A DNA stretch of 33,933 nt from Bradyrhizobium sp. (GCF_019244115.1 NZ_JAFATE010000462.1:1-33933), one strand, 5' to 3'; positions 22,634 through 30,665 are shown, counted from the stretch's first letter. Notes: generated from the letters alone by a model not told the origin. Program-made: numbers and translations.

Positions 22634-22867
22634 CTAGTGCCAGATCATGGCAAATCCGGCGACCATCAGCGCGACGCCTGCGACCATCACGGCCGGCCAC
22701 GGCCCGCGCGAACGGGCATAGCGGCCCTGCGCGCGGCGCTCGGCGATCAGCGCGCTCTCATATTCGTCCGAGGTCGAGAACAGGCAGGCAAAGCCCGTGC
22801 GAGCGGAGGTCTCGTCCGCTTCGAGCGACAGGTGCGCAGTGTGCGTGCTTTTCCGATTCCAGTTCAT
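22634..22867 (-). CDS. Small conserved-looking membrane protein of unknown function
   Basis: A 77-residue protein that I do not recognise by name. The first 55 residues are polar and charged (MNWNRKSTHTAHLSLEADETS... ERRAQGRYARSRGP), and the C-terminus is one membrane helix (WPAVMVAGVALMVAGFAMIW). A cytoplasmic N-terminus with a C-terminal anchor is likely. CAGGAC precedes the ATG, and a strong terminator follows the stop, which supports a real gene. No function can be given. Confidence 0.7.
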   Translation of the reverse strand: MNWNRKSTHTAHLSLEADETSARTGFACLFSTSDEYESALIAERRAQGRYARSRGPWPAVMVAGVALMVAGFAMIWH

Positions 22868-22921
22868 GTCCTGATGATCGGCGCGAATGGTAAACGGAGG
22901 CTTACCATTTGGCCCCGGACA

Positions 22922-24139
22922 TCATGCAATCGCCGGCCGCGAGCGCGACGACGACGGATGTCCAGCGGCCGCACGGCGCCAGTTTTCCAGCGACAGCGGC
23001 AACTCGGCTGCGGCCTCGACCCGGTTGCGGCCGCCGCGCTTGGCCTGATAGAGCGCGGTGTCGGCCGCGGCCAATAACACCTCGAGCTCGGTGCCGGCGG
23101 GGCCGCCGGCAACGCCGATCGAGACCGTGGTGTCGACCGGCCCCTCGTCGGAGACGATGCCGCTCGCCGCGAAGACCTCGCGGACCCGCTCCGCCACGAT
23201 CAGACCTTCCTCCAGCGCGCAGGGCAGCAGGGCGGCAAATTCCTCGCCGCCGACCCTCCCGGAGAGGTCGGTGATGCGCAGATTGTTCTGCACCACCGCC
23301 GCGAACAGTTTGAGGATCTCATCCCCCGCCGGGTGGCCAAAGCGGTCATTGATCGACTTGAAATGGTCGATGTCGAAGATCATCACGGTCGCGGGTCGCC
23401 CGGCCGTCGCCTCGCGCTCGATCACGCGCGCGCAGGCCTCGGCAAAGCCGCGGCGGTTGAACAGGCCGGTCAGGGGATCGACCGATGCCGCGGTCTTGTG
23501 CGCGCTCACCGTGCGCTCGGTCACCAGCATGAAGATCAGGAACACGGTACCGACGGCATAGAGCACGAGCTCGACGGCGAACACGGTGATCCAGATGCTG
23601 CTGGCAAAGTTCGGATCGTGCGGATGGAAGAGGTCGCCGAGCAGGATCGGCAGCATCAGCACAAAACCGTGCAGCACCGGCACCACCACGGCCGGCCAGC
23701 GCTGTTTCATTGCCTTGCGCCGTTCCGACCACAATTCGGCGGCCGTGAGCGCGGCATAGAATGCGATGATCGCCGCACCGATCGTCATGCGCAGGACCGG
23801 CGCGACCGGTCCGAGCGCCATGGAACTGGCGATCCAGGCGACCGGTCCGAGCGCCATGCCCTGAAAATTGGGCTTGCGGCCGCGGAAGATGCGGGCCGCA
23901 TTCCACACCATGCCGCAGGCGAGGAATCCGGCCGCATTGAGCAGCAGCTGGGCGATACCGCCGATCAGCTGGCCGCCCAGGGTCCATGCCGCAACCGAAG
24001 CGGCGCCGAGCAGATAGGCGCTGCCCCACCAGGTCAGCGCCTGACTGTCCTCCTGCCTGCCGAAGAACAGCAGCATGGCTCCCAGCAGCGCCGCGAGCAT
24101 CGCGGCGACGAAATACAGTGTCATACTGTCGAGCGACAT
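22922..24139 (-). CDS. Membrane diguanylate cyclase (GGDEF domain)
   Basis: A 405-residue protein that should make cyclic di-GMP from GTP. The first 205 residues have about six to seven membrane helices, starting MSLDSMTLYFVAAMLAALLG. The GGDEF domain starts at DPLTGLFNRRGF (221-232) and has DIDHFKSINDRFGHPAGDE and the active-site GGEEF at 297-301. An inhibitory I-site RITD at 288-291 stands five residues before it, so product inhibition is expected. There is no EAL domain or other recognised sensor; the membrane part presumably senses. ATG 24139 has GGGGTGA ahead. The gene stands alone. Confidence 0.95.
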   Translation of the reverse strand: MSLDSMTLYFVAAMLAALLGAMLLFFGRQEDSQALTWWGSAYLLGAASVAAWTLGGQLIGGIAQLLLNAAGFLACGMVWNAARIFRGRKPNFQGMALGPVAWIASSMALGPVAPVLRMTIGAAIIAFYAALTAAELWSERRKAMKQRWPAVVVPVLHGFVLMLPILLGDLFHPHDPNFASSIWITVFAVELVLYAVGTVFLIFMLVTERTVSAHKTAASVDPLTGLFNRRGFAEACARVIEREATAGRPATVMIFDIDHFKSINDRFGHPAGDEILKLFAAVVQNNLRITDLSGRVGGEEFAALLPCALEEGLIVAERVREVFAASGIVSDEGPVDTTVSIGVAGGPAGTELEVLLAAADTALYQAKRGGRNRVEAAAELPLSLENWRRAAAGHPSSSRSRPAIA

Positions 24140-24312
24140 CGGTCACCCCAAGCAAGTCACAGAAGCGGCGTGATCAGCTTTAAGCCCTTGCGAGCACGCT
24201 GCGCGCCCTTTTCCAAGTCTGCACTCTAAGGAGGGGCGCGTTCGAAATCCGTTTGTTCGGCGCGGCAAGTTTGCCCGAAAAAACTGCGTTAACTTGTCTA
24301 TAAAGGCGTCGC

Positions 24313-24350
24313 AAAAACAAAGGGCGCCGAATGCCGGCGCCCTTGTTTTG
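24313..24350 (-). terminator. intrinsic terminator of rplM-rpsI
   Basis: AAAACAA-AGGGCGCC pairs with GGCGCCCT-TGTTTT across a short loop (24313-24350), and on the minus strand TTTGTTTTTG follows. It is 42 bases past the rpsI stop. The symmetric A/T flanks may let it work on both strands. Confidence 0.85.
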
Positions 24351-24391
24351 CAATGCCTTGCCGCGCGTTGCGGCGAATTGGCGCGAAGCGA

Positions 24392-24880
24392 TTAACGCTT
24401 CGAGAACTGGAACGAGCGGCGGGCCTTCGCCTTGCCGTACTTCTTGCGCTCGACGGTGCGGGAGTCGCGGGTGAGAAAGCCGCCCTTCTTCAGCGCGCCG
24501 CGCAGGTCGGGCTCGAAATTGGTCAGCGCCTTGGAAATGCCGTGGCGCACCGCACCGGCCTGGCCGGAGAGCCCACCGCCCGCGACCGTGCAGATCACGT
24601 CATACTGGCCGGAGCGGCCGGCCGCGACCAGCGGCTGCTGGATCATCATCCGCAGCACCGGCCGGGCGAAATAGATCTCGACCTCGCGGCTGTTGACCAT
24701 GACCTTGCCGGGGCCCGGCCTGATCCAGACGCGGGCGACCGCGTCCTTGCGCTTGCCGGTGGCATAGGCGCGGCCGAGCTTGTCGACCTTCTTGATATAG
24801 GTCGGCCGGTCCGAGGCGGACGCGGATGCAGCTGGCTTGAGCTGCGACAATTGATCGAGCGATTGGATGGTTTCGGCCAT
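24392..24880 (-). CDS. rpsI: 30S ribosomal protein S9
   Basis: S9 binds 16S rRNA in the head of the small subunit and its C-terminal tail reaches the P-site tRNA. The 162-residue protein has the alphaproteobacterial N-terminal extension (about 30 residues) before the core [18 protein letters not shown]. The conserved [19 protein letters not shown] and the C-terminus [23 protein letters not shown] are intact. It starts one base after the rplM stop, the usual coupled pair, and a terminator follows. Confidence 0.98.
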   Translation of the reverse strand: MAETIQSLDQLSQLKPAASASASDRPTYIKKVDKLGRAYATGKRKDAVARVWIRPGPGKVMVNSREVEIYFARPVLRMMIQQPLVAAGRSGQYDVICTVAGGGLSGQAGAVRHGISKALTNFEPDLRGALKKGGFLTRDSRTVERKKYGKAKARRSFQFSKR

Positions 24881-24881
24881 G

Positions 24882-25346
24882 TTATGCGGCCCTCATGTTC
24901 TTGCGGTTCAGCTTGGCGATGTCGAGCTTTTCCGGGCTCTGCGCCTCGTGCGGATGGTCCGGGCCGCCATAGACGCGCAGATTGCCCATCTGCATCCGGC
25001 CGAGCGGCCCGCGCGGGATCATGCGCTCCACCGCCTTTTCCACGACGCGCTCGGGATAGCGGCCCTCAAGGATCTGGCGCGCGGTGCGCTCCTTGACGTG
25101 GCCGACATAGCCGGTGTGCTTGTAATAGACCTTCTGTTCGCGCTTGCGGCCGGTCAGCACCGCATGTGCCGCGTTGATGATGATGACGTTGTCGCCGCAA
25201 TCGACGTGGGGCGTGTAGGTCGGAAGGTGCTTGCCGCGCAGCCGCATGGCGACGAGCGAAGCGAGCCGGCCGACCACCAGACCCTTGGCGTCGATCAGCA
25301 CCCACTTCTTCGTCACCTCGGCAGGTTTTGCCGAAAAGGTTTTCAT
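24882..25346 (-). CDS. rplM: 50S ribosomal protein L13
   Basis: L13 is an early-assembly protein of the large subunit. The 154-residue protein starts [20 protein letters not shown] and shows [39 protein letters not shown] and [21 protein letters not shown] chose ATG 25346 over one at 25433, which would add 29 residues without homology and would start within the promoter. Upstream of rpsI, same operon. Confidence 0.98.
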   Translation of the reverse strand: MKTFSAKPAEVTKKWVLIDAKGLVVGRLASLVAMRLRGKHLPTYTPHVDCGDNVIIINAAHAVLTGRKREQKVYYKHTGYVGHVKERTARQILEGRYPERVVEKAVERMIPRGPLGRMQMGNLRVYGGPDHPHEAQSPEKLDIAKLNRKNMRAA

Positions 25347-25404
25347 TGGAGCGTTCCGTGAAAGGGAGAATCTCGGCCGCAAAGGGCAGCCGAACTTGCG
25401 CGGG

Positions 25405-25433
25405 TTTCTAGAGAACGGCGCGTTGTCCGTCAA
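25405..25433 (-). promoter_or_regulatory. promoter of rplM-rpsI
   Basis: On the minus strand TTGACG (25433-25428), a 17-base spacer and TAGAAA (25410-25405) give a fair sigma-70 promoter about 50 bases ahead of rplM. No ribosomal-protein leader structure is evident. Confidence 0.55.
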
Positions 25434-25505
25434 CGCTTATGTCGGAACGGAATATAAATGAAAACAATGACTTACAATAACGGTATTATATCACCTGCAA
25501 AATCT

Positions 25506-25934
25506 TCATTGATTCGGAATGGAATAGGTCGAGGTCACATGGGCGATCGGATCGGCTGATGCATCCGAAAACAGGTTCACCTCGCCGACCGCAAGCCGCT
25601 TGCCGAGCTTCAGCAGCCTGCCGACTGCGGTGATGTCCTGCCCGGGCGAACCCTTGCGCAGGAAATTGATGTTGAGATTGGTGGTGACGGCAAGTGCAAC
25701 CGGTCCGATCGCCGACAGGATCACGACATACATGGCGAAGTCCGCGAGCGCCATCAGTGTCGGCCCGGACACCGTGCCGCCCGGTCGCAGCATCTTGTCG
25801 CTAAAACGCTGGCGCAGGCGACAGGTCGCACCGTCGGCCGCCTCGATCGTGATGTCACCGTCGCTGAACGCCTGCGGAAACACCTCGCGGAGGAAGGCCT
25901 CGATTTCCGCCGCATTCATTTTGGCCGCTTCCAT
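25506..25934 (-). CDS. PaaI-like hotdog-fold thioesterase
   Basis: A 142-residue hotdog-fold protein of the PaaI group, which hydrolyses acyl- or phenylacetyl-CoA thioesters. The core helix reads GGTVSGPTLMALADFAMYVVI (about 52-72), the usual PaaI shape with D65 as likely catalytic acid, and is followed by VTTNLNINFLRKG. It is divergent from an enoyl-CoA hydratase-like gene 70 bases away, which fits acyl-CoA metabolism. Substrate is unknown. Confidence 0.9.
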   Translation of the reverse strand: MEAAKMNAAEIEAFLREVFPQAFSDGDITIEAADGATCRLRQRFSDKMLRPGGTVSGPTLMALADFAMYVVILSAIGPVALAVTTNLNINFLRKGSPGQDITAVGRLLKLGKRLAVGEVNLFSDASADPIAHVTSTYSIPNQ

Positions 25935-26004
25935 GTCGTCCCCTGCCCTCGCTTTGTGCTGCCGCCCGCATTAAATTCATCTCCAGACGCAAATGGAAGC
26001 GCCG

Positions 26005-26826
26005 ATGTCCCTCACCGCACGAGCCCCGACGCCAGAGCAGCTGATCCTGCTGCGCGAACAGGTCGGCCAGATCACCGTGCTGACGCTGAACCGTCCGGCG
26101 CAGCGCAACAGCCTTTCGGAAGCGCTGATCGCGCGCCTGCATGCCGCGCTCACTGAGATCGCCGATGACGGAACCGTTCGTGCTGTCGTCGTCGCGGCCA
26201 ACGGCCCGGCCTTCTGCGCCGGACACGATCTGAAGGAGTTGTCCGCGCGCCGCGCCGATGCCGACCGTGGCCGCGCCTATTTCGCAAAACTCATGAACGC
26301 CTGCAGCACGATGATGCAGGCGATCGTCCATTTGCCGCAGCCGGTGGTCGCCGCCGTCCAGGGCATTGCGACCGCGGCCGGCTGCCAGCTCGTGGCAAGC
26401 TGCGATCTGGCGGTCGCATCCGAGGCCGCGGGCTTTGCGACGCCGGGTGTCGATATCGGTCTGTTCTGTTCGACGCCGATGGTCGCGCTGTCGCGCAACG
26501 TGCCGCGCAAGCAGGCTCTGGAGATGCTCTTGACCGGCGAGCCGATCTCCGCGGCGCGTGGGCGCGAGATCGGGCTCGTTAATCGCGTCGTGACCGCGGG
26601 CACCGAGCGGGCCGAGGCCATTGCGCTCGCCGAAAAGGTCGCGCTGAAATCGGCCTATACGGTCAAGCTCGGCAAGGCTGCGTTCTATCGCCAGGCTGAG
26701 ATGGATCTTGCCGCGGCCTATCGCTATGCGGCGGAGGTGATGACCGACAACATGATGGCACGCGACGCCGAGGAAGGCATCTGCGCCTTCATCGAAAAGC
26801 GCGTGCCGACCTGGAAGGATGAATAG
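26005..26826 (+). CDS. Enoyl-CoA hydratase/isomerase-family protein, ECHDC3-like, lacking catalytic glutamates
   Basis: A crotonase-fold protein of 273 residues. CoA-binding and oxyanion-hole segments are clear (FCAGHDLKEL and AAVQGIATAAGCQLVASCD). Counting from the ATG at 25993, the two glutamates used for hydration in true hydratases fall at Q132 (AGCQL) and G152 (TPGVDIG), so ordinary hydratase chemistry is unlikely. The block FATPGVDIGLFCSTP closely resembles animal ECHDC3. I prefer ATG 26005 because GGAAG lies five bases ahead, whereas the in-frame ATG at 25993 has no ribosome-binding site. Function is open; another acyl-CoA reaction or a non-catalytic role are both possible. Confidence 0.88.
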   Translation: MSLTARAPTPEQLILLREQVGQITVLTLNRPAQRNSLSEALIARLHAALTEIADDGTVRAVVVAANGPAFCAGHDLKELSARRADADRGRAYFAKLMNACSTMMQAIVHLPQPVVAAVQGIATAAGCQLVASCDLAVASEAAGFATPGVDIGLFCSTPMVALSRNVPRKQALEMLLTGEPISAARGREIGLVNRVVTAGTERAEAIALAEKVALKSAYTVKLGKAAFYRQAEMDLAAAYRYAAEVMTDNMMARDAEEGICAFIEKRVPTWKDE

Positions 26827-26863
26827 TGAAGCGGGCGCAAATCCATCCCCTCATCCCCAGGGA

Positions 26864-26950
26864 GCGGCGTCCTCGCCGCGTCTCGAAGGAGGCCAAGGCT
26901 CGGGCCTCATGGTTCGAGACGCGCGCAAGGGCGCGCTCCTCACCATGAGG
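26864..26950. repeat. compound palindromic intergenic repeat
   Basis: Three dyads follow each other or nest: GCGGCG-TCCT-CGCCGC (26864-26879), GTCTCGAA (26880-26887) with TTCGAGAC (26913-26920), and CCTCATGG (26905-26912) with CCATGAGG (26943-26950) around GCGCGC-AAGG-GCGCGC. I recognise the GCCTCATGGTTCGAGAC type from many Bradyrhizobium intergenic regions. Confidence 0.8.
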
Positions 26951-26977
26951 GGTAACATCGAACATGATCGAACATCG

Positions 26978-27562
26978 ATGAATCACGATACCTATTCCGA
27001 CGACTATATCCGCGGCATCCTCAACTCCGTGAAGGTGATCGCGATGGTCGGCGCCTCGCCGGTCGACGCGCGGCCTAGCTATTTTGCTTTCAAATATCTG
27101 GTGCAGCGCGGCTATGACATGATCCCGGTCAATCCCGGCCATGTCGGCAAGACCCTGCTCGGCCGGCCTTTTGTCGCCTCGCTCGGGGATATCGGCCGGC
27201 CGTTCGACATGATCGACATCTTCCGCTCATCCGCCCACATCATGCCGGTCGTCGACGAGGCGCTGACAACAGCGCCGCTGCCAAAGGTGATCTGGATGCA
27301 GCTCGGCGCGCGCGACGATGCGGCCGCCGCGAAAGCGGAAGCCGCGGGGATCAAGGTCGTGATGAACCGCTGCCCAAAGATCGAATATGGCAGGCTGTCG
27401 TCAGAGATTTCCTGGATGGGCGTCAATTCGCGCACCATCAGCGCCAAGCGCGCGCCGATCCCGACGCAAGGCATGCGGCTGTCGCTCAATCGCACGAGCC
27501 TCGGCGGGGCGGCGACCACGGCCGCGGATCGCGCCGCGAAAAACAAGACCGAGTCGTCCTGA
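26978..27562 (+). CDS. CoA-binding protein (YccU/COG1832 type)
   Basis: A 194-residue protein with a Rossmann-like CoA-binding domain. The segment SVKVIAMVGASPVDARPSYFAFKYLVQRGYDMIPVNPG near the N-terminus, then FDMIDIFRSSAHIMPVVDEAL and VIWMQLGARDDAAAAKAEAAG, is typical of the family and resembles succinyl-CoA synthetase's CoA site. The C-terminal 45 residues are basic and less conserved. I chose ATG 26978 (MNHDTYSDDY); an in-frame ATG at 26819 would place the repeat element inside the protein. Its ribosome-binding site is weak. The role of the family is not known. Confidence 0.85.
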   Translation: MNHDTYSDDYIRGILNSVKVIAMVGASPVDARPSYFAFKYLVQRGYDMIPVNPGHVGKTLLGRPFVASLGDIGRPFDMIDIFRSSAHIMPVVDEALTTAPLPKVIWMQLGARDDAAAAKAEAAGIKVVMNRCPKIEYGRLSSEISWMGVNSRTISAKRAPIPTQGMRLSLNRTSLGGAATTAADRAAKNKTESS

Positions 27563-27644
27563 AGCAAAGGCGAAACGATCATTTCGAGCGCGCGACGAAA
27601 CGCAGCGCGCCTTTCCAATGTCGCTTGGCGCCGACCGACGCGCC

Positions 27645-27673
27645 TTGACGCAAGCCGCCTCTGCCGCGATTGT
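27645..27673 (+). promoter_or_regulatory. candidate promoter of metY
   Basis: TTGACG (27645-27650), a 17-base spacer and GATTGT (27668-27673). The -35 is good, the -10 poor. Confidence 0.3.
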
Positions 27674-27712
27674 CTGCCCGTCAAAGGACAGGCCATTGCA
27701 GAGGACGACAGA

Positions 27713-28990
27713 ATGACCGATCGGCTACCGGGATTTTCCACGCTTGCCGTGCATGCCGGGGCGCAGCCCGACCCCACCACCGGCGCGCGCGCAACGCCGA
27801 TCTATCAGACCACGTCCTTCGTCTTCAACGACGCCGACCATGCCGCCTCGCTGTTCGGCCTGCAGGCGTTCGGCAACATCTATACGCGAATCGGGAATCC
27901 TACCAATGCGGTGCTGGAGGAGCGCGTCGCGGCGCTGGAAGGCGGCACCGCGGCGCTGGTGGTGGCCTCCGGCCACGCCGCGCAGGTGGTCGTGCTGCAG
28001 CAGCTCTTGAAACCCGGCGACGAGTTCATCGCCGCGCGAAAACTCTATGGCGGCTCGATCAACCAGTTCACCCACGCCTTCAAGAGTTTCGGCTGGAACG
28101 TGGTGTGGGCCGACACCGATGACATTGGAAGTTTTGAGCGCGCGGTGACGCCGCACACCAAGGCGATCTTCACGGAATCGATCGCCAATCCCGGCGGCAC
28201 CGTCACCGATATCGAGGCGATCGCGGCGGTGGCGCGCAAGGCCGGCGTGCCGCTGATCGTCGACAACACGCTGGCCACGCCCTATCTGATCCGCCCGATC
28301 GATCACGGCGCCGACATCGTCGTTCACTCGCTGACCAAGTTTTTGGGCGGCCACGGCAACTCGATCGGCGGCGTCATCGTCGATGCCGGCACTTTTGACT
28401 GGTCGCGGGACAACAAGTATCCGATGCTGTCAGAGCCGCGGCCGGAATATCATGGCATCAAGATCCACGAGACCTTTGGCAATTTCGCTTTTGCGATCGC
28501 CTGCCGGGTGCTCGGCCTGCGCGACCTCGGGCCGGCGCTGTCGCCGTTCAACGCCTTCATGATCCTGACCGGCATCGAGACGCTGCCGCTGCGCATGCAG
28601 AAGCATTGCGATAATGCGAAGGCGGTGGCCGAATATCTCGCCGGCCATCCGGCGGTCGCGTCCGTTAATTATGCGGGGCTGGAGGGCGACAAATATCACA
28701 GTGTCGCGCGAAAATACTGCCCGAAGGGCGCGGGCGCGGTGTTCACCTTCTCGCTCAAGGGCGGCTTTGACGCGGGCGTCAAACTGGTGTCGAACCTCAA
28801 ACTGTTCTCGCATCTGGCCAATGTCGGCGACACCCGCTCGCTGGTGATCCATCCGGCGTCCACCACGCACAGCCAGCTCGACGACGCCGCCAAGGTCAAG
28901 GCCGGCGCCGGCCCCGACATCGTGCGGCTGTCGATCGGGATCGAGGACAAGGAGGATCTGATCGCCGATCTCGAACAGGCGCTGGCTTGA
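27713..28990 (+). CDS. metY: O-acetylhomoserine aminocarboxypropyltransferase (sulfhydrylase)
   Basis: A 425-residue PLP enzyme of the Cys/Met-metabolism family that joins O-acetylhomoserine and sulfide (or methanethiol) to make homocysteine or methionine. K209 in VHSLTKFLGGHG binds PLP. Other landmarks are TLAVHAGAQPDPTTGARATPIYQT near the start, NIYTRIGNPT, VDNTLATPY, and the C-terminal TRSLVIHPASTTH and VRLSIGIEDKEDL. The length and the AGLEGDKY insertion favour the O-acetylhomoserine branch over cystathionine gamma-synthase. GAGGA lies ahead of the ATG. I see no SAM riboswitch upstream. It is followed by a large palindromic repeat. Confidence 0.94.
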   Translation: MTDRLPGFSTLAVHAGAQPDPTTGARATPIYQTTSFVFNDADHAASLFGLQAFGNIYTRIGNPTNAVLEERVAALEGGTAALVVASGHAAQVVVLQQLLKPGDEFIAARKLYGGSINQFTHAFKSFGWNVVWADTDDIGSFERAVTPHTKAIFTESIANPGGTVTDIEAIAAVARKAGVPLIVDNTLATPYLIRPIDHGADIVVHSLTKFLGGHGNSIGGVIVDAGTFDWSRDNKYPMLSEPRPEYHGIKIHETFGNFAFAIACRVLGLRDLGPALSPFNAFMILTGIETLPLRMQKHCDNAKAVAEYLAGHPAVASVNYAGLEGDKYHSVARKYCPKGAGAVFTFSLKGGFDAGVKLVSNLKLFSHLANVGDTRSLVIHPASTTHSQLDDAAKVKAGAGPDIVRLSIGIEDKEDLIADLEQALA

Positions 28991-29035
28991 GAAGAATCTG
29001 CTGAGTTCACCCACAGCGCCGCCGCAAGGTGCGCC

Positions 29036-29152
29036 CCTCTCCCCGCTTGCGAGGTTTGGGGTGAGGGGGATTCTCCACATTGGAGATCGCGGGGAGGCCC
29101 CCTCACCCGCCGCGCAAGAGCGCGGCGACCTCTCCCCGCAAGCGGGGAGAGG
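29036..29152. repeat. 117-bp nested palindromic element
   Basis: The ends CCTCTCCCCGCTTGC (29036-29050) and 29138-29152 are perfect 15-bp inverted repeats. Inside lie GGGTGAGGGGG (29059-29069) with its reverse complement at 29098-29108, CGCCGCGC-AAGA-GCGCGGCG (29108-29127), and CCTCTCCCCGC-AA-GCGGGGAGAGG (29129-29152). I recognise this kind of element from many rhizobial intergenic regions. It lies between metY and the convergent flagellin-like gene and may serve as a terminator for both. Confidence 0.85.
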
Positions 29153-29179
29153 TGAAGACCTCCGCTGGCACTTGATATG

Positions 29180-30064
29180 CTAACTTCCCTGCCCGAAAAA
29201 GTTCGAGCGGTTCAACAGCCGCAAGATGCTGGTCTGCGATTCCTGGGCGAGCGCGAGTGCGGAGGTTGCGATCGCCTGGCGCGTCGCCAAGGCGAGGCTG
29301 TTGGCGGCCTCCTCGCTGGTGGTCGCCGCGCGCGTGGGCGAGGGGCTGACATCGAGCATGCTCTGCAGAGTGGCGAAAAACAGCTGACGGCTGCGAACCG
29401 TCGCAAGGTTTGCGGCGATCGTCTGGGCCTGGGTCCGCAGCACCGCATTCGCGGCCCGCAGCGCCGCGAGAACGGTCTCGGCGGCCGGTGCGAGGTCGGT
29501 GCCAGGCGCGAGCGGCGCGAGGCCGAGACCGGCCGCGTCGCAGACCGAGCCGCCCATCGCGAGCATCGATGTCCCGGTCTCGTCGAAGGCGAGCGTCAGC
29601 GTATCGCCCATCAGAAGATTGACGCCGCCACGGAGGGCATCGCGCGCAACCCCGTCGATCTGCCCCAGCACCGTGTTGTGCTGCACGACAAGGCTGGCGA
29701 GCAGGGCCCGCAGTGCGGGCTCGGGCTCGCTGACGACCCCCTTCGTGACCTCAAACGCATGGCTGGCCTCGCGCATCAGTTCGGCAATCGCACAGCCGAC
29801 GCGCGTCCATTTTTGTAGCGACGCGATGCCGTCGCTTGCGGCTTGCAGGATGTCGGCGGCGCTGGCGAGCTCGCGCAGCATATCGTCGATGCGGGCAGCG
29901 CGGTCGACCGATGGCGCGGACGAAGCGGACGGTTGGTCCCGCGGCGTCGCGTCGCGCTCGGGCTCGGCGACCGGCACAACCTCGCGCGGCACCGCCGGTT
30001 TGGACGGCGTTTTGAGGGACAAACGAGGCCGCCGCACGGAGACCGAAACCGCAACATCGGACAT
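29180..30064 (-). CDS. Flagellin-like protein lacking the N-terminal D0 helix (DUF1522-type middle)
   Basis: A 294-residue protein related to Bradyrhizobium-type flagellins. From about residue 55 it follows flagellin order: RAARIDDMLRELASAADILQ and AASDGIASL (57-83) resemble the D1 N-terminal helix; VVQHNTVLGQIDGVARDA and GGVNLLMGDTLTLAFDETG (126-164) resemble the middle domain (DUF1522 in memory); VLRTQAQTIAANLATVRSRQ (208-227) and SLALATRQAIATSALALAQ (256-274) resemble the C-terminal D1/D0 helix, ending ILRLL. The first 55 residues are Pro/Ser/Arg-rich and have no match to the conserved flagellin N-terminus, so ordinary filament assembly is doubtful. AGGAAGG precedes ATG 30064. There are no flagellar genes nearby. 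Role unknown. Confidence 0.75.
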   Translation of the reverse strand: MSDVAVSVSVRRPRLSLKTPSKPAVPREVVPVAEPERDATPRDQPSASSAPSVDRAARIDDMLRELASAADILQAASDGIASLQKWTRVGCAIAELMREASHAFEVTKGVVSEPEPALRALLASLVVQHNTVLGQIDGVARDALRGGVNLLMGDTLTLAFDETGTSMLAMGGSVCDAAGLGLAPLAPGTDLAPAAETVLAALRAANAVLRTQAQTIAANLATVRSRQLFFATLQSMLDVSPSPTRAATTSEEAANSLALATRQAIATSALALAQESQTSILRLLNRSNFFGQGS

Positions 30065-30271
30065 ATCAAAAACCTTCCTGGTTCGATCCCCAAAGAGTCC
30101 GTAAGAACACGGGGTTTGGTATTATCGTGCTGAGGATCGCGGTAACATGGTAGATGACTTTTAAGAAAACATGAACAGAGTACCGTCCGCGTCATCAGCG
30201 CGTTAACCATCGCTCCAGCTTGGCTTGCGATGCTGCGGCAAAGCCGGTCGTCGGTGATTCGGAGGTGTTCG

Positions 30272-30640
30272 ATGTCACGCCCAACAGTCCTCGTGCTGGC
30301 CGCCCTCGCCGCGAGCGGGCCCGCCTTCGCCGCGGACCAATTGGCTGTCCATCACAAGACGGCGCATGCGGCGAGGCTATTGCCAGCCGGGCTGCCGCGC
30401 CCACACTACAGCTACCGCACCACGATTGCCCCGCCGACGGCCGTCGTGGTCGAGCGCGATCCCGACGCGCTGATCTCGCCGAGCCTTTCCACGCCGATCC
30501 TGCTGCCGGGCTCCTCGACCCTGCCCGGTTATTACGGCCGCCCGTTCGATTTCACCTATCAGGGCGCGTATTACGGCGGCCCGTACACACCCTACTTCGT
30601 CCGCCTGCCCTACGCCTGCGGCGTGCTCGGCTATTGCTGA
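30272..30640 (+). CDS. Small secreted protein of unknown function
   Basis: A 122-residue protein with a Sec signal peptide (MSRPTVLVLAALAASGPAFA, cleavage before AD at about residue 21). The mature part is rich in Pro, Tyr and Gly (YSYRTTIAPPTAVVVERDPD, GYYGRPFDFTYQGAYYGGPY), and two Cys lie near the C-terminus (ACGVLGYC). I do not recognise a domain. I chose ATG 30272 because GGAGG lies 7 bases ahead and the signal peptide begins there; an ATG 42 bases upstream lacks such support. It is divergent from the flagellin-like gene across 207 bases. Confidence 0.75.
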   Translation: MSRPTVLVLAALAASGPAFAADQLAVHHKTAHAARLLPAGLPRPHYSYRTTIAPPTAVVVERDPDALISPSLSTPILLPGSSTLPGYYGRPFDFTYQGAYYGGPYTPYFVRLPYACGVLGYC

Positions 30641-30665
30641 GCTTCGCGCGATCAGGGCGTAGTGC

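Noticed and set aside
27563..27712. SAM riboswitch upstream of metY
   Set aside because: Alphaproteobacterial methionine genes often carry SAM-II, but I see no matching pseudoknot pattern in these 150 bases.
30130..30164. Sigma-28 flagellar promoter ahead of the flagellin-like gene
   Set aside because: TAAA and ACCGCGAT on the minus strand recall TAAA-N15-GCCGATAA, but spacing and the second element are off by several bases.
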